A stretch of 55,531 nt of DNA from Desulfovibrio cuneatus DSM 11391 (GTDB taxonomy: Bacteria > Desulfobacterota > Desulfovibrionia > Desulfovibrionales > Desulfovibrionaceae): positions 1-55,531 of the forward strand of contig NZ_AUCY01000024.1 of assembly GCF_000430005.1 (NCBI RefSeq), written 5' to 3'. Made by a program: the position numbers and the translations under genes. Shown here piece by piece: positions 8,195-16,753 of the stretch (its first letter is position 1; each line of letters opens with the position of its first letter). The notes beneath the pieces are model-generated. The model was given only the letters and a program-made list of their open reading frames with translations, did no database searches and was not told the DNA's origin.

Positions 8195-9433
8195 ATGACC
8201 TTTTTTTTAGGCAAGCACCGGAAACTCGCGGCCATAGCCCTTACCCTTGTGCTTTCACTTACAAGTGTGGCTGCGCTTGCGCAAAATGGCACACAACCTG
8301 AGGCGACTGCACCCATGACTGAAGCCGCAGCACCCCAGGCTACGGCACAACCTGCTACGGCCCAACCCGTTGCAGCCAAAGAACAGCCCGCCGACAGGCT
8401 GGGTGCAGCTATTGCTGCCGCTGCCAAAGAGGGCAAACTGGACATGACAGCCGAACCCGGCTTTCTTGGTATTCCCGGTGCCCCCCATGTGAACCCTGTT
8501 CTGGCATTTGCCTGGGCCTTGTGGGTAGGCTGGATATTCTCCACTGTAGGTGCATTTGGCGGCGTTATGGCAGGCGTGGGCCACATGTCTGTGTTCGGCC
8601 TTGGGCATTATGCCAGCTCTTTTGGCAAAGGGGCCCCCCTGAACAAAGTTGTTACCGACTCCCTGCGCGTTTCCAACCAGTGGCTGGTGGGTTGCTCAGG
8701 CGCGGTTTCTTCCTTCAAGTATGCAAAGCTCGGCCGCATTGTATTCCCCCTGGCCATTGCCCTTGGCATTGGTTCCATTGTGGGTTCATGGCTCGTGCCC
8801 ACCCTGACACAGGGCAAAATTTCCTTTAAAGAATACCAGGGCTTTTTCGGCTTGTTCGTGTTGGCCCTTGGTTGCTACCTGTTTTATGAAACAACCCCCG
8901 CAGGCCAGTCCAAAAAGAAGAAAGCAGGCGAGGCTGTTAAAGCCTTTGAAGCAGCCGTGAAATCTGGCGGCAGCCAAGCACAGACCGGCGTGAAGGTTAT
9001 CAGCATCAGCGCAAGCCGCGTTGTGTTTACCTTCTGCGGTGTGGAATTTGCATTTTCCACCCTGCTACCCATTATCGGCGGTTTTATCATCGCCTCTGTT
9101 GCGGCCTTCCTCGGTGTGGGCGGCGGCTTCCTGTTGGTGCCCTTCCTTACCAGCATTTCCCAGCTTCCCATGTACCTGGCTGCGGGCACCTCTGCCCTGG
9201 CTGTGCTCATTGGCATGATTACGTCCATCTCTACCTTCATGATGGGCGGCACTCCTGTTGACTGGTCTTTGGTAGGCCTTGAACTGGTGGGTATTGTTAT
9301 TGGCTCCTGGGTTGGCCCCATGACAGCCAAATACCTTTCAGACAAGTGGCTGAAGCGTATTTTCATTATTCTTGCCCTGTATGTGGGCATTGATTACGTA
9401 CTGCAAGGGTTCTTCCACATTAAAATGTTGTAG
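8195..9433 (+). CDS. TauE/SafE-family sulfite/anion exporter
   Basis: This 412-residue inner membrane protein belongs to the TauE/SafE family, whose members export sulfite, sulfoacetate or related anions. An N-terminal hydrophobic segment (residues 12-30) is followed by an Ala/Pro/Gln-rich stretch to about residue 70. Then come two groups of membrane segments, each with the family's Gly-rich pattern (STVGAFGGVMAGVGHM and SVAAFLGVGGGFLLVPF), split by a charged Lys-rich loop near 235-255. The start follows AACAGGAG. The place in a sulfur block suggests a role in sulfite or sulfate movement, but the substrate is unproven. Confidence 0.88.
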   Translation: MTFFLGKHRKLAAIALTLVLSLTSVAALAQNGTQPEATAPMTEAAAPQATAQPATAQPVAAKEQPADRLGAAIAAAAKEGKLDMTAEPGFLGIPGAPHVNPVLAFAWALWVGWIFSTVGAFGGVMAGVGHMSVFGLGHYASSFGKGAPLNKVVTDSLRVSNQWLVGCSGAVSSFKYAKLGRIVFPLAIALGIGSIVGSWLVPTLTQGKISFKEYQGFFGLFVLALGCYLFYETTPAGQSKKKKAGEAVKAFEAAVKSGGSQAQTGVKVISISASRVVFTFCGVEFAFSTLLPIIGGFIIASVAAFLGVGGGFLLVPFLTSISQLPMYLAAGTSALAVLIGMITSISTFMMGGTPVDWSLVGLELVGIVIGSWVGPMTAKYLSDKWLKRIFIILALYVGIDYVLQGFFHIKML

Positions 9434-9491
9434 AAACCCCGGGTTATTCGGTCAGGACAAGGACACCTTGCTCCTGATGCTTGCACAAGCA

Positions 9492-9527
9492 AAGGGGCAT
9501 AGGCAGGACTACCTGCATATGCCCCTT
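9492..9527 (+). terminator. Inverted repeat after the exporter gene
   Basis: The arms AAGGGGCATA-GGCAGG and CCTGC-ATATGCCCCTT make a long stem around a short loop. Only a weak T stretch follows. It ends about 100 bases before the next gene and probably reduces readthrough. Confidence 0.55.
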
Positions 9528-9625
9528 CATTGCACCAGAGCTTGACCAACGCATACTCTTCCTCCTGTGCCCCAAACGGCGTGTATTACCACCCGCATAG
9601 CGTAACCTACCACCCCTCACTACCC

Positions 9626-10213
9626 ATGGCACACTACCTTCCCGTATGGCTTGATGCATTCCTTCTTGCCCCGTTTACCTGGCTGGCATCTCCCCTGGCT
9701 TCCTTCTGGCTTGGCTCTGCCCTGCTGGCTGCCTATGCAACCCTTATGGGCGAAATTGTGGCGGGCTTGCTGTTCATGACCCATAAAAGCTATTATTTGG
9801 AATTACAGGATAAAATGATTCACATGCACAATGTTTCTGTGGACGCCCTGCACCAAAGTGACAAAGAAAGTTACCTGGCAGCCAACAACCTGGCACAGGA
9901 AGCCTTTGGCAAAACATTTTTTTCCGAAGCCACGGTGGGCATGGCCTCTATCTTGCCCGTGCCCTTTGCCCTGGCCTGGCTTTCACTGCGCTTCACTGGC
10001 ATTCCCCTGCTTACTGTACCCGTGCTTGGCACAGAACTTGGCTACCCATTTGTTTTTTTACTACTCTACATTACCCTGCGCATTCTTTTTGCCAAGTGGA
10101 AAACGCACCTGCCTTTCTTCCGCACTATTCATTCCATTAAGCAAAAAGCCAAGGCAGCACGCGGCCCCATGCGCCGGTTTATTCCTGAAGCCCACGGAAA
10201 CGACAAACCATAG
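9626..10213 (+). CDS. Small integral membrane protein, possibly YidC/EMC3-like
   Basis: This 195-residue protein is read from the ATG giving MAHYLPVWLDAFLLAP; a longer start at 9530 lies in the upstream hairpin tail. No clear ribosome site precedes either. It has one membrane segment near residues 20-50, a charged helical stretch (HKSYYLELQDKMIHMHN...DALHQSDKESYLAANNLAQEAFGK), then two or three membrane segments and a basic C-terminus. This topology is reminiscent of the DUF106/EMC3 branch of the YidC superfamily, but I cannot show homology. A bidirectional terminator follows. Confidence 0.6.
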   Translation: MAHYLPVWLDAFLLAPFTWLASPLASFWLGSALLAAYATLMGEIVAGLLFMTHKSYYLELQDKMIHMHNVSVDALHQSDKESYLAANNLAQEAFGKTFFSEATVGMASILPVPFALAWLSLRFTGIPLLTVPVLGTELGYPFVFLLLYITLRILFAKWKTHLPFFRTIHSIKQKAKAARGPMRRFIPEAHGNDKP

Positions 10214-10250
10214 CGCTTCATCTACCAAAATGTTGTGAATGCTAAAACCA

Positions 10251-10280
10251 AAAAAGCACTGCTCACCCAGTGCTTTTTTC
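10251..10280. terminator. Bidirectional terminator
   Basis: The arms AAAAAGCACTG and CAGTGCTTTTTT flank a 6-base loop, with A and T runs on both sides. It serves the plus-strand membrane protein gene and the minus-strand regulator gene, which converge here. Confidence 0.9.
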
Positions 10281-10300
10281 TAACCCAAAAAACGGTATGC

Positions 10301-10993
10301 CTAGTACCGTTGTAAAACCCAGGCCACGCGCCCGATAATGTGCTCTTCATGTTGTTCCAAAGGCACAGTAAACTCCGGGTGAGCGGGGTTAGCAGATTTA
10401 AGGATAAGGGAACCGGACTGAGCATCCACAAAGGTACGCTTCAGCACAATACCTTCATAGGGCAGTTGCACGCCATACAGTTCGCCAGAAGCGACACGGC
10501 GCTGGGTGGTGTCAATGCCAACAAAGGCCCCTTTCAGAATGTAGGGTTCCATATTGGCAGTATCAATGCGAACCACATGAATACCAGGGGTAGCAAAAGA
10601 CTGTGGCAGGCTTAAACGCCCCACCATGGCCCCTTGCTGGCCGGCTTGTTCCTGGCCTGCATAGGTGCTGTGCACATTCACAACAGCGCTTTTGGAGTCT
10701 GCGCCATTATATTTGCCGGGTTCTTCCATCACTGCGCCCATAGCAGGGGCATCCACAGGGGCATAGCCTTGCTCGGTACGCAGGTACATAGGTCCAGAGC
10801 CTTTTTTCAGCCAGTCAGGGTTCAACCCAAACTGTTCAAAAAGCTTCATATACCAGTCGGAAGGAACAGAATTTCTTCTTTTGGCATCTGAAATACTGGA
10901 TTGCCTGATATCAAGAACCTCAGCAAGTTCTACCTGAGTTCTTGTACCCGTTGCGGCCTTAATTCTCTCAAAAACTTCGTCAAAATTGATCAC
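10301..10993 (-). CDS. CI-like transcriptional regulator with S24 domain lacking the catalytic serine
   Basis: This regulator of about 230 residues has an N-terminal phage-CI-type helix-turn-helix (TQVELAEVLDIRQSSISDAKRR, about residues 20-42) and a C-terminal LexA/S24-like domain. In S24 autoproteases the nucleophile lies in a Gly-Asp-Ser-Met motif. Here the matching stretch is DTANMEP, with Asn where Ser is expected, while the base Lys in IVLKRTF is kept. Self-cleavage should therefore not occur. Two GTG codons at 10999 and 10993 compete; the second has the better spacing to GAGGAG. No phage genes are nearby, so it is probably a resident regulator with an unknown signal. Confidence 0.8.
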   Translation of the reverse strand: MINFDEVFERIKAATGTRTQVELAEVLDIRQSSISDAKRRNSVPSDWYMKLFEQFGLNPDWLKKGSGPMYLRTEQGYAPVDAPAMGAVMEEPGKYNGADSKSAVVNVHSTYAGQEQAGQQGAMVGRLSLPQSFATPGIHVVRIDTANMEPYILKGAFVGIDTTQRRVASGELYGVQLPYEGIVLKRTFVDAQSGSLILKSANPAHPEFTVPLEQHEEHIIGRVAWVLQRY

Positions 10994-11140
10994 TCTCACT
11001 ACTCCTCATTAATGTGTTCTGCAAGTCGACTACTATGAAGTAATTCGTACTCGTTTTATCTGAATAACATTTAAGCTCTATCCAGAAAAATGCAAGATGA
11101 ATCGTCTGTTTTTGCGTAATCTATAATACCAAGCGGATAT

Positions 11141-11983
11141 TTATTGGAAATAACGCAGCAAAGGATCATCCGTAGATAAAATAATCTTGCTGTTTGCGCC
11201 AAAAGCCTTTCGATATATTTCAAGACTTTTTGAAAACATAAAAAACTCAGGGGCCTGTGAAATTGCCCGAGAAAATGTTTGCAGCGCCTGGGCATCTGCC
11301 TGGCCCCGAATAGTCAGGGCTTCGCGTTCTGCCTCAGCAAGAATTGTATCACGATCAAGCTCTGCCTTGGACCGAATATCACGGGCAACAGACTCTCCAC
11401 CAAATCGATATTCATTGGCCATACGCTTGCGTTCTGCATTCATGCGGTCAAAAATGGCCTGCCTGTTGGGCAGGTCTGCCCGCTTAATTCGTATGTCCAC
11501 AAAGGTCACACCATAGCCGGAAGCCTGCTTGTTAGATTCACGCAGTACATCTTCCATGATTACGTTACGAGAACTGCCAACTATTTCTCCTAACGTTTTG
11601 CCGCCAATAGCCGCCCTGAGCTGTGAAAAGACAATAACGCGCAAGCGTTCAGTCGCTTCGCTTTCAGTTCTCAGGGTACGAATAAATGCAAGGGGGTTCG
11701 ATATACGCCAACACACATAATTGTCAATATCAAAACTTTTGATATCCGAAGTAAATGATGCGTGCTTGTCGATGGTAAACATCATCAGTCTGTTATCAAG
11801 CAAGACCACACTTTGAATAAAGGGAATACGAAAATGCATGCCTGGGCTGCGCACCATGTTCTGGGGTTCACCCAGTTGCAGCACCACGGCCCGGCTAGAT
11901 TCTGGAACAAAAAACACACTCTGGCTCAGGGCAAACAACCCAAGAACAGCCACAATGAGCAATGTAACCATTTTGTTATTCAT
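11141..11983 (-). CDS. hflC: HflC, membrane protease modulator
   Basis: This 280-residue SPFH/prohibitin-family protein has one N-terminal membrane anchor (residues 5-23) and a large periplasmic domain. With HflK it forms the cage around the FtsH protease and limits its access to membrane substrates. The family pattern is seen in VPESSRAVVLQLGEP near the start and in the coiled-coil stretch MNAERKRMANEYR...AEAEREALTIRGQADAQAL. It lies 7 bases downstream of hflK in the same operon. Confidence 0.95.
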   Translation of the reverse strand: MNNKMVTLLIVAVLGLFALSQSVFFVPESSRAVVLQLGEPQNMVRSPGMHFRIPFIQSVVLLDNRLMMFTIDKHASFTSDIKSFDIDNYVCWRISNPLAFIRTLRTESEATERLRVIVFSQLRAAIGGKTLGEIVGSSRNVIMEDVLRESNKQASGYGVTFVDIRIKRADLPNRQAIFDRMNAERKRMANEYRFGGESVARDIRSKAELDRDTILAEAEREALTIRGQADAQALQTFSRAISQAPEFFMFSKSLEIYRKAFGANSKIILSTDDPLLRYFQ

Positions 11984-11990
11984 GGCAGGC

Positions 11991-13094
11991 TCACTTCCCG
12001 GAAGGCGTTTTGGGTGAAGCAGAAATAGCTGGTTCTTGCACTGCCTTCACCCCACCAGGGTTTACCTGGAACAGGGGCAACACACTGCCTTGCACTTTTT
12101 TAGAGAAAATAACTTTTTCCAGCCCTTGCGATGCAAAAATTTCTTCCATGGCTTGCAGGTAAAGCTGCTTGCGTGTTGCGTCTTCTTCCTTATGGAAGGT
12201 TTCCGCCAACACGGTAAAGCGCGCGGCTTCCCCTTCAGCCCGTTTGGTCACCGTTTGCTGGTAGGCTTTTGCCCCGTTTACAATGCTGGTAGCAGTACCT
12301 GTGGCCACGGGCACAATTTCCGCCCGGTACGCTTCGGCCTGGTTTTCAATGGTTACCTTGGCTTCACGGGCGCTTGCTACGTCAATAAAGGCTTGGCGCA
12401 CTTCTGCCGGGGGGTACACGTCGCCCAGTTGCACAGCGTGCAGGCGCACGCCCATGTCATAGGAAACAAGAAGTGCTTCAAGAATGGCCAACGCCCTCAC
12501 TTGCACTTCTTCCCGGCCTTGGGTAAGAATGGACTCCACCTTCTTGTTGCCCACCACTTCACGCATGGCGGCTTCGGCAGCATTTTCAATCACAGCAGCA
12601 GGGTTCTTGACCTTAAACAAAAATTTGGAAAGATTGCTAATGCTGTACTGTACAGAAAAGTGCATGTGCACTATGTTTTCGTCGCCAGTAAACATGCTGG
12701 ACTGCGCCACCTTAATAGGCTGCGCAGCACGCAGGTTTGCCTCAGCAACGCCCACATCCACAAGGCGCAACATTTGGGTATTTTCCACAATGTGCGTTTC
12801 AAAGGGGAAAGGCATGCGGTAGTGCGGGCCGCCACCCACAGTGCGGGTGTATTGCCCGAAACGTAAAACAACCGCTTCTTCACCGGGGTTGACAATGAAA
12901 ATGCCAGAGGCTAGCCATAGCAAAGCGCCAATGGCAAACACAGGCCACACAGGAAACCCTGTGCGCATTCCTTTTGCAAAAAAGGAACCCGGATCAAAGT
13001 TAAATGGTTTTCCACTTTCAGGACCCTCTTTGGGGGGAGGTGTGCCCTCTTGCCTCTGCCGTTTTTCTTGTAATTTTTCCCAGTCCCAGTTCAT
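11991..13094 (-). CDS. hflK: HflK, membrane protease modulator
   Basis: This 367-residue partner of HflC starts MNWDWEKLQEKRQRQ, the usual HflK opening; a longer reading frame adds residues without family likeness. A Pro/Gly-rich cytoplasmic tail of about 45 residues precedes the membrane segment (VWPVFAIGALLWLASGIFIV). The SPFH domain follows (NPGEEAVVLRFGQYTRTVGGGPHYRMPFPFE begins it), and a coiled coil closes the protein. It is the first gene of hflKC and is divergent from the gene at 13161. Confidence 0.95.
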   Translation of the reverse strand: MNWDWEKLQEKRQRQEGTPPPKEGPESGKPFNFDPGSFFAKGMRTGFPVWPVFAIGALLWLASGIFIVNPGEEAVVLRFGQYTRTVGGGPHYRMPFPFETHIVENTQMLRLVDVGVAEANLRAAQPIKVAQSSMFTGDENIVHMHFSVQYSISNLSKFLFKVKNPAAVIENAAEAAMREVVGNKKVESILTQGREEVQVRALAILEALLVSYDMGVRLHAVQLGDVYPPAEVRQAFIDVASAREAKVTIENQAEAYRAEIVPVATGTATSIVNGAKAYQQTVTKRAEGEAARFTVLAETFHKEEDATRKQLYLQAMEEIFASQGLEKVIFSKKVQGSVLPLFQVNPGGVKAVQEPAISASPKTPSGK

Positions 13095-13160
13095 AGAAAC
13101 AATTCTACGGCATAGCCTGCAACAGGTCAAGCGTTATTGCGGAACGGTGCAACTAATTAT

Positions 13161-13712
13161 ATGATATTAAAGAATTTTTTAAAACTTCCCCCTGCCCCGC
13201 CTTCAAACGAAAGCCCCCGGCAAAAGGCCTTGCGCCGCACCCTTGGGTTTACCCTTATGGCGTTTGTATTTTGGTGGTATTGGCAAAGCGGTGAACAACC
13301 CACCCAAAACAGTGCTTCACAAACGCAGGCCATTTTGGACCAAACGGGCTTGCTTGAAAAATATCACGCCGAGAAACTTGAACAATTTGCCAAGGAATTT
13401 CACACAACCTATGGCATTCCTCTCATGGTTCATATTTACAAGCACGGCACCCCTGCCCCCTGCATACCTGATTCCGTATGCATTCGTCTTTTCCCGTACA
13501 AGGGGCAAAGCGATTTTCACGCCCCGCCCCTTGTACTTTCCCTGCTGGGCAAAGATGCAGTGAATGACTTGCAATATACCCACTTTCCCCCTTATCTTGC
13601 CGGTGGCACCTGGCCGGAAGGTTTGGCTGCGGCACTGCGCACAATAACAACGCGCTTGGACGCTGCCCTTGCGCCCCAGCCCAAAAAATCAGGTCTTGCA
13701 CCCTCTAACTAA
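13161..13712 (+). CDS. Membrane-anchored protein of unknown function
   Basis: This 183-residue protein is read from the ATG giving MILKNFLKLPPAPP; a TTG eight codons earlier is possible. A basic segment is followed by one membrane helix (FTLMAFVFWWYWQ, residues 28-41). The rest is outside the membrane, with a helix LLEKYHAEKLEQFAKEFHTTYGIPLMVHIY that recalls TPM-type periplasmic domains, and two cysteines at CIPDSVC. The likeness is too weak to name a family. rnhA begins 17 bases after its stop, so the two are probably co-transcribed. Confidence 0.6.
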   Translation: MILKNFLKLPPAPPSNESPRQKALRRTLGFTLMAFVFWWYWQSGEQPTQNSASQTQAILDQTGLLEKYHAEKLEQFAKEFHTTYGIPLMVHIYKHGTPAPCIPDSVCIRLFPYKGQSDFHAPPLVLSLLGKDAVNDLQYTHFPPYLAGGTWPEGLAAALRTITTRLDAALAPQPKKSGLAPSN

Positions 13713-13729
13713 TACCCAACGAGCACCCC

Positions 13730-14203
13730 GTGTCTGTACATTCCGTTGTCATCCATACAGATGGCTCTTGCCTTGGCAACCCCGGCCCTGGCGGCTGGGC
13801 TGCCCGCCTTGCCTGCAATGGCACCGTCAAAACCCTTTCCGGGGGCTTTGCCCTGACCACCAATAACCGCATGGAAATTTACGCCGCTGTCATGGCCCTT
13901 GAGGCACTTACCAGCCCCTGCACCGTGAGCCTGCATACTGATTCACGCTATGTGTGCGACGCGGTGGAAAAACGCTGGCTTGCCAACTGGCAGCGCAAAA
14001 ACTGGAGAAAGGCCGACGGCAAGCCCGTGCTGAACCAGGACATGTGGGAACTGCTCCTGAAAGAGCTTGCCCGCCACAAGGTGCGTTTTCATTGGGTTGA
14101 AGGCCACGCCGGCCACCAGGAAAATGAAGAGGTTGACACCCTTGCCCGCCTCGCGGCAACACGCCCAGGGTTGCCGCAAGACACCGGCTTTTCCCGTTCA
14201 TGA
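13730..14203 (+). CDS. rnhA: Ribonuclease HI
   Basis: This 157-residue cytoplasmic nuclease removes the RNA strand of RNA-DNA hybrids. The catalytic residues are Asp11 (HTDGSCLGNPGPGG), Glu49 (NNRME), Asp71 (HTDSRY) and Asp136 (EEVD), and the loop His126 is in VEGHAGH. The basic handle region (RWLANWQRKNWRKADGKP) is present, so this is the full bacterial type. The start codon is GTG. The stop overlaps the following ATG. Confidence 0.97.
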   Translation: MSVHSVVIHTDGSCLGNPGPGGWAARLACNGTVKTLSGGFALTTNNRMEIYAAVMALEALTSPCTVSLHTDSRYVCDAVEKRWLANWQRKNWRKADGKPVLNQDMWELLLKELARHKVRFHWVEGHAGHQENEEVDTLARLAATRPGLPQDTGFSRS

Positions 14204-15186
14204 TGGAATTTTTCACCACCACTTTTTTTTCAGCCGAATTTTGGCACGCCGTGCCCCAGGTGCTGTGGCCCCTGTGCCGCCTTATTCTTTCCATGATGGT
14301 GGCGCTGTTTGCTGCCAACATGCTGGAAGCGTTGAACTGGACACACACCATGGCCCGCCTTGCCGCCCCATTTGTGCGCTGGGGCCACCTGCGGGGGGAA
14401 GCCGGGGCCTCTTTTTCCATGGCCTTTGTTTCCCCTGCGGCTGCCAACGCCCTGCTGGCAGATGCCTACGAGTCCCAAAAAATCAGCCGCCGTGAACTGG
14501 TGCTGGCCAATCTGTTCAACAGTACCCCCACGTACCTTGTGCACCTGCCCACCCTGTTTTCCCTGGTGTTCGCCTTTTTGGGGGCAACGGCCTTTGTGTA
14601 TGTGGGGTTAACCCTGCTTGCGGCCCTGCTGCGCAGCACAGGCACCATGCTGTGCGCCCGCCTGCTGCTGCCCCTGCCCGCACAGGAAGTGGATGCTGCC
14701 TTGCTGGAAAAAACGCCCTTTTCCTGGAAAAAAGCTTTTGAAACCAGCATCAAGCGCTTCCGCAGACGCATTATGAAGCTCATCTTTTTCACCGTACCCT
14801 GTTATCTGGCAGTGTATGCCATGCAAAAAGCCGGGTGGTTTACCCTTGCCGAGCAATTCATGGCCAGCCACACCTCCTTTTTACCTGTTATCCGGCCGGA
14901 AGCATTTGGCATTGTGGCCTTGTACCTTGCTGCGGAATCTGGCGCAGCCATGTCTGCGGCGGCTTCCCTTGCCCACACCGGGGCCCTCAGCTCCCCGGAA
15001 ATTATTCTGGCACTTATGGTGGGTAATATCATTTCATCCCCCATGCGGGCCTTTCGCCACCAGTTTCCTTCCTACGCCGGGTTCTTTGCCCCTGGCCTGG
15101 CCCTGCAACTGGTTATTGCCAACCAAGCCTTGCGTGCCGTGAGTTTGGCTGTGGTGACGGCTGGTTATGCCTGGTACGTTTTCTAG
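14200..15186 (+). CDS. Multi-spanning membrane protein with nucleoside-recognition (GATE)-like fold
   Basis: This 328-residue inner membrane protein begins ATGATG, overlapping the rnhA stop. It has about eight hydrophobic segments in two halves. Each half carries a small-residue motif typical of the nucleoside recognition/GATE group: EAGASFSMAFVSPAAANALLADAY and AESGAAMSAAASLAHTGALSSPEI, the second followed by MVGNIISSPMRAFRHQFP. Such proteins may gate small solutes, and the substrate is unknown. The overlap suggests co-expression with rnhA but not a shared task. Confidence 0.75.
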   Translation: MMEFFTTTFFSAEFWHAVPQVLWPLCRLILSMMVALFAANMLEALNWTHTMARLAAPFVRWGHLRGEAGASFSMAFVSPAAANALLADAYESQKISRRELVLANLFNSTPTYLVHLPTLFSLVFAFLGATAFVYVGLTLLAALLRSTGTMLCARLLLPLPAQEVDAALLEKTPFSWKKAFETSIKRFRRRIMKLIFFTVPCYLAVYAMQKAGWFTLAEQFMASHTSFLPVIRPEAFGIVALYLAAESGAAMSAAASLAHTGALSSPEIILALMVGNIISSPMRAFRHQFPSYAGFFAPGLALQLVIANQALRAVSLAVVTAGYAWYVF

Positions 15187-15212
15187 CTAAACGCTCATTA
15201 AATCGCATTTAG

Positions 15213-15336
15213 GAAACGCTCAGTTATTTCGTTTGGCAAGGCACGAACTTTTTTTGAAACAGGAGTGGACTCTTCCGTCCTCGACTGTTTCAAAAAAAGT
15301 GAAATAACGCCGCCAAACGGAATAAATCAGCGTTTC
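15213..15336. repeat. Family B MITE-like repeat, copy B1
   Basis: This 124-bp element is bounded by inverted ends of about 25 bp (GAAACGCTCAGTTATTTCG.. and ..AATAAATCAGCGTTTC, three mismatches). A second perfect 15-bp inverted repeat lies inside it, with arms CTTTTTTTGAAACAG and CTGTTTCAAAAAAAG. It contains no reading frame. A second copy with the same ends and a different interior is at 31272-31481. Confidence 0.7.
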
Positions 15337-15430
15337 TACTCTCTTGCCAGAACAAGCCGGAAGCGTTAGGCTGACCACCTCGGAAAAACCCCGAATGGCC
15401 AACCGCCCAACCGCCGTAAAAGAGAAGCCC

Positions 15431-15820
15431 ATGCCGGAAACACTATCCTTTGAGCCAAACTTTGCCAAAGCAGGGGGACTGCTGCCTGTAGTTGCCCAAT
15501 GCGCGCACACAGGCGAAGTGCTCATGCTTGCCTACATGAATGAAGAAGCGTTTGCCGCAACCCTGCGCACAGGAGAAGCCCATTACTATAGCCGCAGCCG
15601 CAACAGCTTGTGGCACAAGGGGGGCACTTCCGGCCACGTGCAAAAAGTGCACGCCATGCGCCTGGACTGCGACAACGACGCCCTGGTTCTGCTCATCGAC
15701 CAGGTGGGCGGCGCAGCCTGCCACACAGGCTACCGCACGTGTTTTTATAAAGAACTGAAGAATGGCACAGTGAGCGTGTGCGCCCCATTCGTTTTTGACC
15801 CTCAGGAGGTATATAAGTAA
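15431..15820 (+). CDS. hisI: Phosphoribosyl-AMP cyclohydrolase
   Basis: This 129-residue cytoplasmic zinc enzyme opens the adenine ring of phosphoribosyl-AMP in the third step of histidine synthesis. The family signature is clear: YYSRSRNSLWHKGG, the metal site DCDNDALVL, and CHTGYRTCFY. There is no fused HisE pyrophosphatase domain. The chosen ATG gives MPETLSFEPNFAK; the upstream frame runs into repeat B1. hisG starts on the last base of its stop codon. Confidence 0.94.
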   Translation: MPETLSFEPNFAKAGGLLPVVAQCAHTGEVLMLAYMNEEAFAATLRTGEAHYYSRSRNSLWHKGGTSGHVQKVHAMRLDCDNDALVLLIDQVGGAACHTGYRTCFYKELKNGTVSVCAPFVFDPQEVYK

Positions 15821-16698
15821 TGGCTGATATATTGAAGGTTGGCATACCCAAGGGTTCGCTTGAAGAACCCACCCTGGCACTGTTCGCCAAGTCTGGCTGG
15901 AAAATTAGTATGCGCCACAGAAACTATTTTCCTGAAGTAAACGATGACGAACTCACCGTGCGCCTGTGCCGCCCCCAGGAAGTGCCCCACTACGTGGGCG
16001 ATGGCGTGCTGGACGTGGGCCTTACAGGCAAAGACTGGATTCTGGAAAGCCAGAAAGATGTTCATGTAGTTTCCGACCTTGTGTACTCCAAAAGCAGCAA
16101 CCGCCCTGCCCGGTGGGTGCTTGCCGTCGCAGGCGACTCCCCCTTCCATAAGCCGCAAGACCTTGCAGGCAAGCGGGTTGCCACGGAAATTATGGGCCTT
16201 ACCCAGCGCTATTTTGAAAAGCTGGGCATTCCTGTTAAAGTGGAGTACTCTTGGGGTGCCACGGAAGCAAAAGTGGTGGAAGGCCTGGCAGACGCCATTG
16301 TGGAAGTGACCGAAACGGGCACCACCATAAAGGCCCACGGCCTGCGCATTATTGATGAAGTACTGCTTACCAACACCCAGCTTATTGCCAGCAAGGCTGC
16401 CTGGGCAGACCCCTGGAAGCGGGCCAAAATCGAACAGATTAACCTGCTCCTGCAAGGAGCTTTGAAGGCAGAATCACTTGTAGGCCTGAAAATGAACGTG
16501 CCCTCCAGCAACCTGGACGCCGTGCTGGCCCTTGTGCCTGCCCTGAATTCCCCCACCATTGCCCATTTGCAAGACAGCCGCTGGATTTCCCTTGAAATTG
16601 TAGTAAGCACTAGCATTGTACGCGACCTGCTGCCTAAACTGGTGCAAGCCGGGGCAGAAGGCATTATTGAATACCCCCTCAACAAGGTTCTGGCATAG
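15820..16698 (+). CDS. hisG: ATP phosphoribosyltransferase, long form
   Basis: This 292-residue enzyme joins ATP and PRPP in the first, feedback-controlled step of histidine synthesis. The catalytic part includes VGIPKGSLEEPTLALF at the start and the PRPP-binding signature ADAIVEVTETGTTIKAHG near residue 165. The C-terminal 75 residues form the regulatory domain of the long type, so no HisZ partner is required. AGGAGG lies 11 bases before the ATG. hisI and hisG are adjacent here without the other his genes. Confidence 0.96.
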   Translation: MADILKVGIPKGSLEEPTLALFAKSGWKISMRHRNYFPEVNDDELTVRLCRPQEVPHYVGDGVLDVGLTGKDWILESQKDVHVVSDLVYSKSSNRPARWVLAVAGDSPFHKPQDLAGKRVATEIMGLTQRYFEKLGIPVKVEYSWGATEAKVVEGLADAIVEVTETGTTIKAHGLRIIDEVLLTNTQLIASKAAWADPWKRAKIEQINLLLQGALKAESLVGLKMNVPSSNLDAVLALVPALNSPTIAHLQDSRWISLEIVVSTSIVRDLLPKLVQAGAEGIIEYPLNKVLA

Positions 16699-16753
16699 CC
16701 CAGGGGCAACGCCTTGCCCCTGCAAGGCGTTGCCCACCACCAAATGGCATTCC

